From Mercenaria mercenaria (Eukaryota; Mollusca; Bivalvia; Venerida; Veneridae): a DNA stretch of 64,000 nucleotides. The position numbers and the translations under genes were made by a program. Location: positions 10,248,001-10,312,000 of the forward strand of contig NC_069368.1 in assembly GCF_021730395.1 (NCBI RefSeq), in the 5' to 3' direction. A model generated the notes under the pieces. That model did no database searches. It was not told the DNA's origin and worked only from the letters and a program-made list of their open reading frames with translations. Below are positions 37,140-48,566 of the stretch, in pieces. Numbering within the stretch: the stretch's first letter is position 1; the number at the start of each line of letters is the position of its first letter.

Positions 37140-38450
37140 TTAACTGCTGTAACTGATGGCAGTAGTGACAGTTAAATGGTGGAAGCACACGTGGCAGTAA
37201 TGTACCTAGGATACAGTATGTGTCCATTGGCCATATGCACTTACATTTATTACAATTATAATGTTTTCTTAGGAAAAAAATGACAAAAGCCATTTTGAAA
37301 AAAATTTTGCTCCTGTGACAATGAGCCATTTACAAGGTAGATATGAACAGTTTCACACGTGCATTGCTAGCAGGTCCGTAATTTTTTTTTTCAAACAATA
37401 TTTCCTTATCAATGATTGGCCGCCTTTTCGGCAAGAGATTAATCTTTCAGAAAAACCTTACTTCAAAACCTAGTTCCAAACCGTTTACGCATCACGAGCG
37501 AGCAACGGCGTACAAAACGATAATGATTTCTCCACCCGAAAAAATCCCACACATTTTTCGCACCAAAGTCTCCCCCCTAAAACACATCAAGTACTCCGTC
37601 CCAGTTAAAAATAACGTTACAACGGTCAGAATTGGCCAAATGCAAACTAACAAGACCGAACATCAGGTTTAACTCTTCGTAATTACTTACAAATTTGCAA
37701 TTTAACTTTTCGCTTTCGAAAATTACCTTCGCCTGCCATGATTACCGTGACAAAACGGTGGTTGTAAAGAAACGTTTTCATTGGCGGAGACAGTTTACGT
37801 ATTTCAAACGTAGCGATAAAATCCAAAGAGTACCCGAATATAAACAAGCAGCGATGGCTCACGAAGACTATTTACCAAATTCAAATAAATAACAACTGGT
37901 AAGTAATAAAGTAGAATTGAACCTTATTTTTAGTCTTTTTAGTTTACATTTAGCATATTCTGACTGCTTGTAGCGCAACTTTTAACTGACAAGGTGTACT
38001 TGATTTGTTTTAGGGGGGAGACTTCGGTGCGAAAAATGTGTGGGATTTTTTCGGATGGAGAAATCACTATCGTTTTGTACGCCGTTGCTCGCTCGTGATG
38101 CGTAAACGGTTTGGAACTGGGTTTTGAAGTAAGGTTTTTCTGAAAGATTAATCTCTTGCCGAAAAGGCGGCCAATCATTGATAAGGAAATGTTGTTTTGA
38201 AAAAAAAATTACGGACCTGCTAGCAATGCACGTGTGAAACTGTTCATATCTACCTTGTAGATGACTCATTGTCACAGGGACAAAAATTTTTTCAAAATGG
38301 CTTTTTGTCAATTTTTTCCTGAGAAAACATTATAATTGTAATAAATGTAAGTGCATATGGCCCATGGACCCATACTGTATCCTAGGTACGTTACTGCCAC
38401 CTGTGGGTGGAAGTGCACACAATCAATCGCGGTAGTTAACTGCAGTAACT
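37140..38450. mobile_element. Long inverted-repeat element
   Basis: Arms about 37140-37610 and 37980-38450 are inverted complements (roughly 95% by eye) around a 370-bp centre. Outer parts carry repeated GGCAGTAAC-type motifs in both arms. Each arm reads outside-in as the same frame, MIGRLFGKRLIFQKNLTSKP and onward (37412-37672 + and 37939-38178 -). That translation matches no family I know and is probably a by-product of the symmetry. A non-autonomous foldback DNA transposon is the likeliest identity. Exact ends and target duplication were not resolved. Confidence 0.75.
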
Positions 38451-38940
38451 GTTGGCAGTAGCAGCAGTTATCTGCCACTACTTCTGCTACTCCTGTACAG
38501 CCAACTTAACATCAATCAAATTTATTGGAAATGTTATTTTTGTTTGTCTCCCCTGTTTAGTTTTACTCGTCAACCATAACGGAAAAACAAAATTTCCAAT
38601 TAATTCCCGGTATGAAACTCTCCGCCAGCAACAGTGGGCTGTCCAACCTGACCTTCTCAGGGGACACTGTCCCAGCTACAAAGTAGCTCTAAACGAGGAA
38701 CTTGAGCTATGTCGGCGGGGCTCCGCACCCTAGTACCGCCACGGAAGTCGAACTGGGCAACACTTTTACACATTTTTCTATCTTTTACTTAGCACCATAC
38801 ACACTTGGACCGTTCTACTTCTTACTTTTTTCTGTCAGTTTCTCTACACATTTTCTTATTCTTGTGCACCGTCATAGAATTGTCAAGTCTGACACTATGA
38901 TGTAACAATGTATGTAGATGTAGAAACCTTTAGTCTTCCT

Positions 38941-39012
38941 ACGTCAACGTCATGGTGACGTACAACATCACGGTGACGTACAACGTCAGGAACGTCATCG
39001 TTTTAGACGTCA
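38941..39012. promoter_or_regulatory. Cluster of seven CRE half-sites
   Basis: ACGTCA or its complement TGACGT occurs seven times in about 72 bp, partly as a loose tandem ('ggtgacgtacaac' twice). Such half-sites bind CREB/ATF-type bZIP factors in animals. The nearest recognised gene on + is the Asp/Gly repeat gene, whose first known exon is 3.2 kb downstream. A short tandem repeat without function is equally possible. Confidence 0.35.
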
Positions 39013-39332
39013 GAGTCATAGTTACCTGAAAAGCGTGAAAACAGTCAGGAGGAATTTTGATAAATTAATTAAAATGGAAACAAGAGATCAGTGGTACAAG
39101 CCAAATTTATTATACAACATCCATTACAGTAAGTGAAGTTGTATTTTATCTACGAAATTATTTTTTATATTACAGCTTAAATGAGTAATGATGATAACAG
39201 AATAATTAAATGTAATGGCATTCCCTCTATTTACGGAATGAACAAAATAAAAAAGCTAAAATATTTGGAGTAAGTAAGCTTTCAGAACACTCCTAGGGGA
39301 GGGTCTATAACCGGATAATGCCTGAAGATAAC

Positions 39333-39435
39333 AACATTATTTTCATTATTATTATTTTCATCATCATCATCCTCATCATCATCATCATCATCATTATTAT
39401 TATTATTATTATGATCATCATCATCATCATCATCA
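39333..39435. repeat. ATT/ATC trinucleotide microsatellite
   Basis: Interrupted runs of ATT and ATC over about 100 bp. The Asp/Asn-rich minus-strand frame here is a shadow. Confidence 0.95.
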
Positions 39436-39780
39436 ATTAAAGTATTAAAGTTAGTATTAGAATAAAATAGCACATATAGATACACGTACACATCAACTGA
39501 TGAGCTCAGTTTTCCAAAAATATATCTGTCTAACTTAAAAGTTTATCCATTAAGATTTGGGAGAAAAATGCTAGTTTTAAAACCAAAAGAGCTGTCTGCT
39601 TAACATTATTATACACGTAGAGCTATACAAGTTTAATGGAATGAGATATCACTTTTTAAATGAAGAGATAGTTCTTATTATTAATGCTTAGAAGGATAGA
39701 CTTGTACGCGAATGGGGACGATTTTTTTCTGCCCTCCCTTTCGAAAAAATACCGCTAACATTTAACGTTCTCAAGCTATT

Positions 39781-40320
39781 TAATAATAATAATAATAATA
39801 ATGATGATGATGATAAATAATAACGATGATGATAATAATAATAATAATAATAATAATTCTTTATTTAATGAAGGTACCATACAAAGTGTACATAACATGA
39901 AAATGAAACGTATACTTATTTTCAGTATGGCCTTCAGTTAACAATTCACATACATTTGTACATGTATACAAACATTTACAATTTCACAAATCGTATAAAA
40001 AAATCAATAATCAATGTATTTAAAAAAAAAAGCTTCCCATTTATTCATCCGACAGACACTCACATATATGATAATTAAAGAGAGAAAAAACAGCAACAAA
40101 AATGTAAACGGCATCATTATATGTAAAAGCGGGAAGAACGTATTTAAGCACTGAACTGTAACATGAACAGAATTAATGTTGTTTGAAATTATTTTTGTAA
40201 TGTCCTCGATTCCTTAATTTCAGCAGGTATTTCATTCCAATTTTTTAACGCTGAAGTACGAGAACGAATTTCAAGTAAAGAGTCAGCACTTTTGCCTACA
40301 GGGCTGCCTTAAAGTTATAT
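39781..40320 (-). mobile_element. LINE 3' terminus with trinucleotide tail
   Basis: On the minus strand, 40275-40205 encodes LEIRSRTSALKNWNEIPAEI and continues IKESRTLQK. This is the 'LWNsLP..Ik.s.sl..FK' ending of L2/CR1/Jockey-type LINE polyproteins. About 340 bp of 3' UTR follows, ending CCTTCATTAAATAAAGAATT and running into an ATT/ATG tail (39858-39781). It is 5'-truncated to the last few dozen codons. The low-coordinate microsatellite is therefore the LINE tail. Confidence 0.7.
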
Positions 40321-42196
40321 GAGAGAGCTCTCTTTTTCTGTAAATGCTAGCTTTCAAACATAAAGAGATACCACTTTAACGCAAAGAAATATCTTCCAAA
40401 CGGCCTTACAGAGAGCTCTTATAACTATAGTGATAACTGTTTAAATATATAACACTATCTCTTGACATAAAAATGATAATTATCACTTTATCTTTAACTG
40501 ACAGCTTTTAAACTAAAAGATATATATCTATATATTAGATAGTCCCTGTATAGTCACTGAATAAATACTAAAACGACCCGCCATAGATGCTAAGTGGTGG
40601 TCAACTGTTCGTACGACAATTAATTTTATAAAAAGAACCTTTGTCACCTTGCAGCTTCTGTAAAACTACAAAATATGACTACGATTTTAATTATATATTC
40701 TTTCGGACTTAAGGTTAATAAAATCTTAATAATTAATATCCCTCTTTGTTATTTGTTTTGTATAACTGTAAAATATATCTGGTAAGAAAAGTTGTTTCTT
40801 TTATGTGCAAGATCACGTGAACGCCATATCTACATTTTCACTTCCGAGTTTATCATAATTTGAAACGGTATTTTTCATTAAAAGTTAAAGTGCAAAGTAA
40901 ATACATCTGCCTTTACACCAATATATATGGTACCCAACCTGTATAGACTTTAACAAAGGTCAAAACATGACATGATATCTGCATATACCTACATAGGCCC
41001 TAATCCTTCTTGAACTACCCTAGCATTGAGAGCTAGGCTACTCCAAATTTCAAACTGAAACAGGTCATATACCTATATATTCCTGTATTGAATTATACGG
41101 TATATGTTCCAGTCCTAGGGGTGCGAGGCCGAAACCCCGCGAGATCAGGTCATCATAGTAAAATATTCTAAGTTCGTGCACTATCCGGTCACGTTTTGCG
41201 GCATGCGTTTTGTGGCATCCCCTTAAGCTCTTGAACTACCCAGGTACCCGATCTTGTTCTCAAATGGTAGTCGGAACCTGTAACTATATGTTTTTAAGTA
41301 TGGTTATGCTTCCTAACCATCTGGGCTCGAACTGGGTAGAAAACCTTCCAAACTTAAATATCATTAAAATAGCCATGTTTTAAGTGCGTTCATTACCTTA
41401 TCAATAATGTTATCACCTGTGGAGCTCCAATGCTACCAAAGAGCTACCCAGCGGATACTTGCTCTTGCCAGGACCTACACTTACACAGCCATAAATGGTA
41501 GTTACTAAGACTCTGAGTTATGTAACTCGATATTTCGAGTTAGTGAGCCAAAAATTGAAATAGTTAAACTTTTGAGTCAATATCAGTAGTCGAAATTTTG
41601 AGTTGTAAAGTCCAAATTATGAGTTGCATTAGTCGAAATGTCGAGGTACTATGTCGAAATTTTGAGTTATATATCGAGTTGTCATCTCGAAATTTCGAAT
41701 AAGTACGTCGAAATTTTATGTAAATATATAACACTTACCTAGCACTAATTTTTTGACGTAATAATTTTATACAAAAGTCCTCTTTAGAGAATAAACACTT
41801 CTGAAGTTCCAACAGAAATGGAAAATCCAGACATGGTTCGTTGATCAGTATAGACCTGGTATAAAACTAAATTTGGAGGCCATTCGTAAACTCCTGCATC
41901 TGATATATTATGTCTACACACTATTTCAAATAGGTAAAAGATATGTTTCGATTCTGAGACTTAATTGACTTTAAACTCAGTTTTTTATCGGTAAATAATT
42001 TTAGACGAGTCTCGAAGTATCCATCTGATTGTCTGTTTCGGAGTACAAATTTACAATTGGACACTGGTAAGGTATCTTAGACTGGTATCAAAACCTTAGA
42101 GCATAGTTAATAACCTGGACTATAATCTGGATGTTCAACTTGTTTACGGTCAATATAAATGTGTTGTATGTACATAACTATGTCTATCGATTTCAG
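40321..42196. other. Upstream DNA of the Asp/Gly gene; degenerate TCGAAATTT repeat
   Basis: No exon could be assigned although upstream exons of the next gene should lie here or further left. 41510-41722 holds a degenerate tandem repeat built on 'tcgaaattttgagtta' in varying spacing, a repeat type common in bivalve DNA. Confidence 0.5.
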
Positions 42197-44104
42197 GACC
42201 ACCTAAAAACCCAGAACCACTTGAAAAGTCGGATCAACCCAAAAGACCAAGTCAACCCAAGATGGTTGTAGATACAATCCGTTTCAATCCTAGCATTTGT
42301 ACATGCGGAGAACATGGATGCCAGCCCCACTACAGGATGGAGAGGAGAGTTCAATGGATAAATGAAGAAGTTAACACTGGCTCAGAAGAACAGAATGGCG
42401 TAGAAAAAAAGAATGAAAGCGAAGGTAAATGCGATGACAAAAATTGTGGTAACGAAGGCGATGGTATATGTAATGGCAGAGCTGATGATGACGAAGGCGA
42501 CGGCAGATATAATGTCAGAGTTAATGGTGACGAAGGCGACGGTAGATGTGACGGCAAAGTTGGTGGTAACAAAGGCGATGGTAGATATGACGGCCGAGTT
42601 GATGATGATGGAGGCGATGGTAGAGTTGATGGCAAATGTGATGGTGACGAAGGCGATGGTAGATGTGATGGTAGAGTGGATGGTGACGAAGGTGATGGTA
42701 AAAGTGATGATGATAGATTTTACGGCAGAGTTGGTGGTAAAGAAGGCGATGGCAGATATAACGGCAGAGTTGATGATGACGGAGGTGATGGTAGAGTTGA
42801 TGATCACGGTGACGAAGACGATGGTAAAAGTGATGGCAGAGTTTATGGTGACGAGGGCGATGGTAGATATGACGGCCGAGTTGATGATGATCGAGGCGAT
42901 GGTAGAGTTGATGGCAAATGTGATGGTGTCGAAGGCGATGGTAAATGTGATGGTAGAGTGGATGGTGACGAAGGCGATAGAAAATATGGTGGCAGAGTTG
43001 ATGGTGACGAAGGCGATGGTAAAAGTGATGGTAGAGTGGATGGTGACGACGATGATGGTAGATGTGGCGGCAGATTTGGTGGTAAAGAATGCGATGGTAG
43101 ATATGACGGCAGAGTTGGTGATGACGGAGGCGATGGTAGAGCTGATGACAAAGTTGATGGTGACGAAAGCGATGGTAAATGTGATGGTAAGGCTGATAAT
43201 GACGAAAATTATGGTAAAAGTGATAGTAAAGCGGATGGTGACAAAGGCGATGGTATATGTGATGGCAGAGTCGATGGTTACGACAACGACCGTAGATGTG
43301 ATGGCAAAGTTGATAAGAACAAAAGCAAAGGAAGATGTGATTGCAGAGTTAATAGCGGTGATTGCGATAGTAGGATTGATGTTGACGATCATGATAGATT
43401 TGGTGGATACGTTGGTGGACGAGAAGACGTATGCAGCTACGATGGCGGACTTCATGCTGGTGAAGCTGATGGCAGATCTGTTGACATGGGTGATTCTGAA
43501 AGCTGTGACGATAATAACGGTGCAAGGTCCGATATCCATATGTCTGGTACCAATATTCTTTGGAAAGAAGATACAGAAGAAATCGCACCAGCGTTCGGAA
43601 TAATGTCTATCTATTGCAACAGTGAACTACAAAGTTGGTAAGTGATTAAAATAGTAGTGATAGTATACCATGGTTGCATAGAAAGGGCATGGTTTTCTTC
43701 CATTTCATTTGCACGCGCTTCAGAATACTTGCGCATTCGTTAAACTTTGTGCAATCACGCAGGAGCGTAACATGCGAAGGCCGTGGCTTTCGCGTCGACG
43801 CAATGAAATTCGGAAGAAACTATTTCTCCTACGTCCTTTCTATGGTACTATTGTAAAACACCATTATTTATTGTCATTAACGTCTCGTATGAAAGTGGTT
43901 TATTTGGCATAGGGTGACATTTTTATTCTTTTCCTAGTATCTTTTTTATAAATCAGATTGAAGTTTTAAAAAAAAAGTTGGATGTCGGAATTCCACGGTA
44001 ATTATTTTTATTATAATAACTTATGTATTGTAGGTTCATTACCTAGTATCTGTAAAACTATATTTTTCAGGGGAAGAGATCAAGGCGAGGCTGACTGGGG
44101 ATAA
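42197..44104 (+). CDS. Asp/Gly-rich acidic repeat protein, 3' exons (5' end missing)
   Basis: Exon 42197-43637 follows acceptor TCGATTTCAG. Its frame is already open before the first Met (42262), reading PPKNPEPLEKSDQPKRPSQP, so the exon is probably internal. Donor TTG|GTAAGTG ends it. After a 433-bp intron, acceptor TTTTTCAG opens exon 44071-44104, which encodes GRDQGEADWG and stops. From the Met the product is 469 aa. Order: a short head with a Cys/His cluster (CTCGEHGCQPHY), then residues about 65-370 made of 13-aa units like GDGRCDGRVDGDE (39 nt), with a 94-aa (282-nt) higher-order repeat, then a unique tail (WKEDTEEIAPAFGIM). No signal peptide or membrane segment is seen in this part. 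Repeated Asp/Gly suggests Ca2+ or mineral binding, but that is inference. The family is not recognised. Confidence 0.7.
42450..43380 (+). repeat. Coding 39-bp minisatellite with 282-bp higher-order repeat
   Basis: Tandem 39-nt units ('ggcgatggtagatgtgatgg' and onward), diverged at third and some second positions and kept in phase. A longer copy relation links 42584 onward to 42866 onward (offset 282 nt). Because the period is a multiple of three and stops are absent from the unit in three frames, frames of 396 aa (+) and 385 aa (-) are also open; these are shadows. Confidence 0.9.
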
Positions 44105-44149
44105 GAGTTTGTATTCAGCCAGCTTTGTGATTTTTTTTTTATCTTTTGC

Positions 44150-44155
44150 AATAAA
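44150..44155 (+). terminator. Poly(A) signal AATAAA
   Basis: Canonical AATAAA 46 nt after the stop codon of the Asp/Gly repeat gene, giving a very short 3' UTR. It supports the last-exon assignment. Confidence 0.7.
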
Positions 44156-44361
44156 ATCAAATTTTATCCTTCAACGTTTTTATTTGTATTTGTTTCAGTA
44201 CTTTATGACACCTTGTTTACCAAAATAATTCTCATAAGAGAAGTACATGTAACTGAATATCTGCATTTTCTAAATATGAAATATTGCTTTTTACTCAAGC
44301 GACACTATATGATATCAAAATATACGGAGCAATATTTGTAACTGCTTTGTTTACGCCAACT

Positions 44362-44461
44362 ATTCACGAACAGAGTGAAACTCGAGTTCGCAAATACAGT
44401 GATGCGCGAATTCGCGAACAGTGTGGAATGCAAATTCGTGAGCTAAGTGACACGTGAATTT
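44362..44461. repeat. Degenerate ~25-bp tandem repeat
   Basis: Four loose units of 'ttcgcgaacagtgtggaatg' type between 'attcacgaacagagtg' and 'cacgtgaattt'. Confidence 0.6.
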
Positions 44462-45060
44462 AAATGGTTATGAATATTAAGCAGAATTATTACCAGCATC
44501 GTGAATTTTAAATCAAATATGGCTGTTGTCTATCATGGCGAACTAAAAGTGAAGCGAAATTTGCCCTCTTTACGAGTCGAATTTCGTTGAGATTATCCGA
44601 TATTTTTTATTTACTGTAACAGCTTCGTCGTTCTTTATTGAACTTATTAAGACCCAATCGTAAAACATCGTGTATGTCCGTAACCTCCGTACAATACACT
44701 ACTGCGTAACATAAAGGCCGAGTTGATCAGAGTGCATCCCCGACTGTGACCCTTTGTGACGCCACTGGCCGGGTTTAGCACTAGTTATATTAAACATATA
44801 ATAGGACTGTTCAGCGGCAAAAAGCGGTCTGAACATTTTGACGAGGGGGAAGCCCCCTCCCCCCGGTCCTAGTTCAACTGTAAAGAGACAAGTTTACATT
44901 GTATATGATGTACATATGCATGTTCCTAACATGGCTCAAATGATTGCCAGGTACATAGAAAAGAATGTCAAGTTATGTATATTCTGCGATAAACAACGAT
45001 TGACACCAAGACAGATAAGAGAGCATTATGACATCAGTTAGGTAAAGGTAAATTTTATAT
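44462..45060. other. Anonymous DNA, no gene assigned
   Basis: A 67-residue frame at 44838-45041 ends CDKQRLTPRQIREHYDIS and looks more protein-like than average, but it has no recognised family and no paired splice sites. Confidence 0.4.
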
Positions 45061-45067
45061 TATTTAA

Positions 45068-45173
45068 AGTGTCTTGCCCAAGGCCACATCGCAATGGGAG
45101 TAGCCAGGATACGAACCAGGGGCCTTCACCTCCGTAGGAAAGCGTCTTAGCCCTCTCGACCAATGCGTCCACC
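45068..45173 (-). mobile_element. tRNA-derived SINE head
   Basis: On the minus strand, GGACGCATTGGTCGAGAGGG (box A-like) and CCCTGGTTCGTATCCTGGC (box B-like) are followed by a CCTTGGGCAAGACACTT body motif. This is a tRNA Leu/Ser-like SINE of a further family. The 3' end was not delimited. Confidence 0.6.
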
Positions 45174-45419
45174 AAGTCATGATGTCAAATTGAATTGACA
45201 CATGACCCCTGGTTTATTACTAGATCTACTCGGATAAAATGTACACCATATTTTTTATCAAAATATTTAAATGAGCATGAAAGAACGAAACTATCAAGGC
45301 CTTCTTGAGGTTTATCGTCTATTTTACCAATGTTCACTGTTAGTTAAGGAGCAGTCAGGAGACCATGCGCTGGAGATCTAGTCTGTGTCCTTTTAGCCTG
45401 TAATCATTTGTGTGACTAG

Positions 45420-45935
45420 ATGTGCGCATAACATTAGTCAGCTCAACTCGCTGTCCTTCTTTTGGCAGCCTCTAGTTGATCCGTCTGGGTTTGTGGATAT
45501 GAGAACTTGTTTTTGGAGCTAGAAACTGACTATGGTCTGGTAAGCTATAAACGTAAAGGGATGCTGATACTGCGAAGCAAGCCAAGAAAATCATTAGCTT
45601 CTCTTGAGTTAACCTATTGATGTGGACATCCCACGTACGATAGACCGTTTGATTCACTCACGCAAAGGTATTTTTCTGAGAATGCAGACTATATGATTGC
45701 ATTATGCAGGAGGATAGAATGTCTCCTTCTTGTGACGTGGATAACTTGTCACTTGGACTGATTTTCCTTTTTGTAAATGTTTTACGGTTATATTGAAAGG
45801 GTCGTGAAAGGGGTAAATGACATGTTTACTGTCATCTGCAAACAGACGAACTTCAGTCTGTAATATTTTGAGAGAGGTATAAGTTATTCTGTGGACCAAG
45901 AGCAGTGGAAGTCCAGAAGAGACAGGCATGGGCTC
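45420..45935 (-). mobile_element. LINE reverse-transcriptase remnant
   Basis: The minus strand carries EVRLFADDS (the F/YxDD catalytic box, region 45855-45826), preceded by a degraded 'SGvPqGs...LGPLL'-like stretch (SSGLPLLLVHRITY). It is followed about 200 bp on by TWDVHINRLTQEK, matching the 'LtWn.HI..i..Ka' region after the RT core of Jockey/CR1-type LINEs. The two lie in different frames with at least one frameshift. No 3' end was found. Confidence 0.65.
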
Positions 45936-47370
45936 TGGACTTACATCGTTTAAAATTACGGAATGCGGTTGGTTGTCAATGAAGCTCTTATACTGAATAG
46001 TATTACAACAAAGAGTTATAAACTTCTTTGATTACAACAAATACCATAGTTGTGCCTTTTGAACACGACTTTCTATTGAATCCGTCTATCAAATATTATC
46101 TGACCAGGTCAGTCTGCTATGCGTACTCTGATTTGGAAAGGTCTTGTATACATATAGTAAGTTGTTTAACACAGTATCTTCTTGGAAACCATGTTGGAGA
46201 CAGTACATAATGCCATTGCAAGGTTTGTAAAGCTTTTTCCTAATTGCTGAAAATTCATGCTGCAGAATTAAAATGCCTATAACATATATAAGAGCTAGAA
46301 TTGAATTACATCGAGTACCAGTAGAATTAAAGCTCTCTCTTCGATTCCTTAATATGATTTAATCTAAATTTGTTTGAAGTATTTATAAGCAGGCAAGTAA
46401 GGTTAATATACTTTTCAAAATATATTATTCCTTTAAGTTACTACCTTTGTCAACGTAAACAACTGAAGCACACGTTAATTAAGTTAATTGCATTCCCGTC
46501 TACATCTACATCTACATCTACATCTACATCTTTCACCCAACCGTCGATTTCCGACTATCACTGGGCGGCGCTGTCAGAGAAACAGTTGTTAAAGAAATGA
46601 TATGTTACAATGTTAAAATAATAAAAGCTAAAAAAAACAGTATGCTACAGTTAAAATGGGGCAGAGGCAATAGAATTACATACTGACCACCGCCAGCCTC
46701 TCTCTAAAGATACTGAGACTGGGGCTAGATTTAACATAAGTTGGTATGGAGTTAAACAGTCCAACAATTTCTATTCCCGTCCAAAAAATTATTAGAGCCA
46801 GAGCTCTAGTTCATCCAGATTTTACAATCAAACTGAAAAAATCTATTACTTTCCAAGCATTTGTTGTTGCGTTGCTTGTTAACGCATCTTGCTGCAAACC
46901 GTTTACCGGGCTAAACATACGGCACGGTAAGGTACAGAACATAGACAGCTCAGAATAACAACAACAACAAAGGCAGCAAGTTTGCCAATTAAAATTCAAT
47001 TTTCTTTCGTCTGCATATACTTCCAAACTAAACAAATGTAAGAAAATACTTGTCTTTCTTTATATATTCATTTTCGTCAAATAAGGGATTGTTTTAGTCC
47101 CTGACAAAAAGCTTAAACATGTTGCTAAATGACATAAATTTCGGACAAAACTTAGTCTAGCTAAGAATTTCAGCTTCAGAGATGCACATATTGACCATAT
47201 CGACATTAAGGATCAATCCCGTTTTCCGGTATTTCCGTAAATAGAATCAGGGGGCTGGCGAGATTAACCGATTTAAAGACCGTGTACAATATTAGCGATT
47301 ATTCTATACCTATTTTATCTATCCAATCACGAACGTTCATTTGCAACACGTGACCGTACAATATATTACG
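45936..47370. other. Anonymous DNA with a hexamer microsatellite
   Basis: No gene seen. (CTACAT)5 lies at 46500-46531, possibly the tail of an unrecognised retroposon on the minus strand. A CAA-type run lies at about 46958-46970. Confidence 0.5.
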
Positions 47371-47462
47371 GTATTTGGATGCACGTGTGTACAAAAATCC
47401 TGTATTTTCTGTATTTGGACGCAGGCGTGTACAAAAAATCCTGTATTTTCTGTATTTGGACG
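47371..47462. repeat. 40-bp tandem repeat, 2.3 units
   Basis: Units begin 'gtatttggacgca' and end 'aatcctgtattttct'; the first is 40 bp, the second 41 bp. Confidence 0.85.
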
Positions 47463-47889
47463 GTTCAACAGTCCCATGTTAAACATACGATAAAGCCCGA
47501 AACGCGTGAAAATGTTCCGAATGTAAATCGGATGAAGTAGGCGCTCTGTGTACAGAGTTTGATTATGCGTCTTGAAATCTGGATTTAATCTGAGTTTGTT
47601 TTTGTTGTTTACAACTCACAAAAACGATTCATGGGATAACAATGCTATCTAATTTAGATATTAAAACGTTCGTTAATAATCAAAAACTTAAAAATACAGT
47701 AAAAAGGATCATCAGATGTTGGAATATTTGAAAAGTCGCTAAAAGAAGCCGTTCCGGACGAAACTTAGAAATTGGTATCAGCCCTGACTGTCTGAATAGC
47801 TACCTCAGCATTTTTTGTTTAACGGTTAAGAAACAAAATGGAGAAGATTATAAATGGCAGCGGACGGGCGGTCAGCATCCAAAACATGT

Positions 47890-48165
47890 CTGCTCTATAA
47901 TTCAGTTTTCGTTGGCTCTTCACCAAACTTGCTGAGAATGTTTGTGGGCTTTACATCTCGGCCAATTTCGATAACCAGCCAAATTGTACCAGGCACATTG
48001 ATTATAGTCCTTGAATTACTCGAAAAACGGGGAATTTAGCCTTGTCCGCTCTTTTAAGTCGAACAGTTTTCATCTGATCTTCACCAAACTTGCTGACAAT
48101 TTTTGTCGGCATAATATCTCAGCCAAGTATTATTACCACCCAAATCGCCAAATGGCTGTTGTAGG
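47890..48165. repeat. Two units of a ~165-bp tandem-core repeat
   Basis: 'cttcaccaaacttgctgaga' and 'cttcaccaaacttgctgaca' mark two units, each continuing 'atgtttgt(c/g)ggc...at(c/a)tc(g/a)gcca'. Same size class as the other bivalve tandem cores. The short + frames here are shadows. Confidence 0.65.
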
Positions 48166-48267
48166 GATGTTGCACCGTATACTTTTTTGTATGATGATAC
48201 GCAAAAAAAACAACATTCAATGAATTACGTACGTTTATTACGTATGAAGTGAAATAAATATAGAATA

Positions 48268-48566
48268 AAAAGGTTATTTAAGGTCTAACATTGTTCTGTA
48301 TATTTGCACTCATACCAAGCTGGTAAAAACTAGAAAAGGCAGGAATACAATATTCAGTGAAACATTTTTAACTTAAACTATTATTATAGTAAGATAAAAT
48401 AGATATAGAATAAAAAGGTTAAAAAAGATGTTGACTCGTACCCAGTTGAGAAAACCATATTGAACTCGCCTAACGGCTCGTCCAATATGGTTTTCTCAGC
48501 TAGGTACTCGCGTCCAAATATATCACCGTATTGTACAGAACAATGTTAAATAACCTAATATTATTT
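48268..48566. mobile_element. Palindromic element with central 15-bp stem
   Basis: Outer inverted repeats GGTTATTTA...AACATTGTTCTGTA and its complement at the right end enclose a perfect stem, GAGAAAACCATATTG / CAATATGGTTTTCTC (about 48440-48496), with a 21-nt loop. A direct repeat 'atatagaataaaaaggtta' occurs at about 48258 and 48404. Likely a MITE; no target duplication was defined. Confidence 0.5.

Noticed and set aside
42382-43603. Long frames of 385 aa (-) and 396 aa (+) overlapping the Asp/Gly exon
   Set aside because: They follow from the 39-nt repeat period and the absence of stops in the unit. Only the Asp/Gly frame has matching splice sites, unique ends in frame and a poly(A) signal.
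43775-43860. Harbinger transposase N-terminal piece (RRPWLSRRRNE)
   Set aside because: Short resemblance to the RPWL.RR pattern only, within an intron, with no downstream catalytic region.
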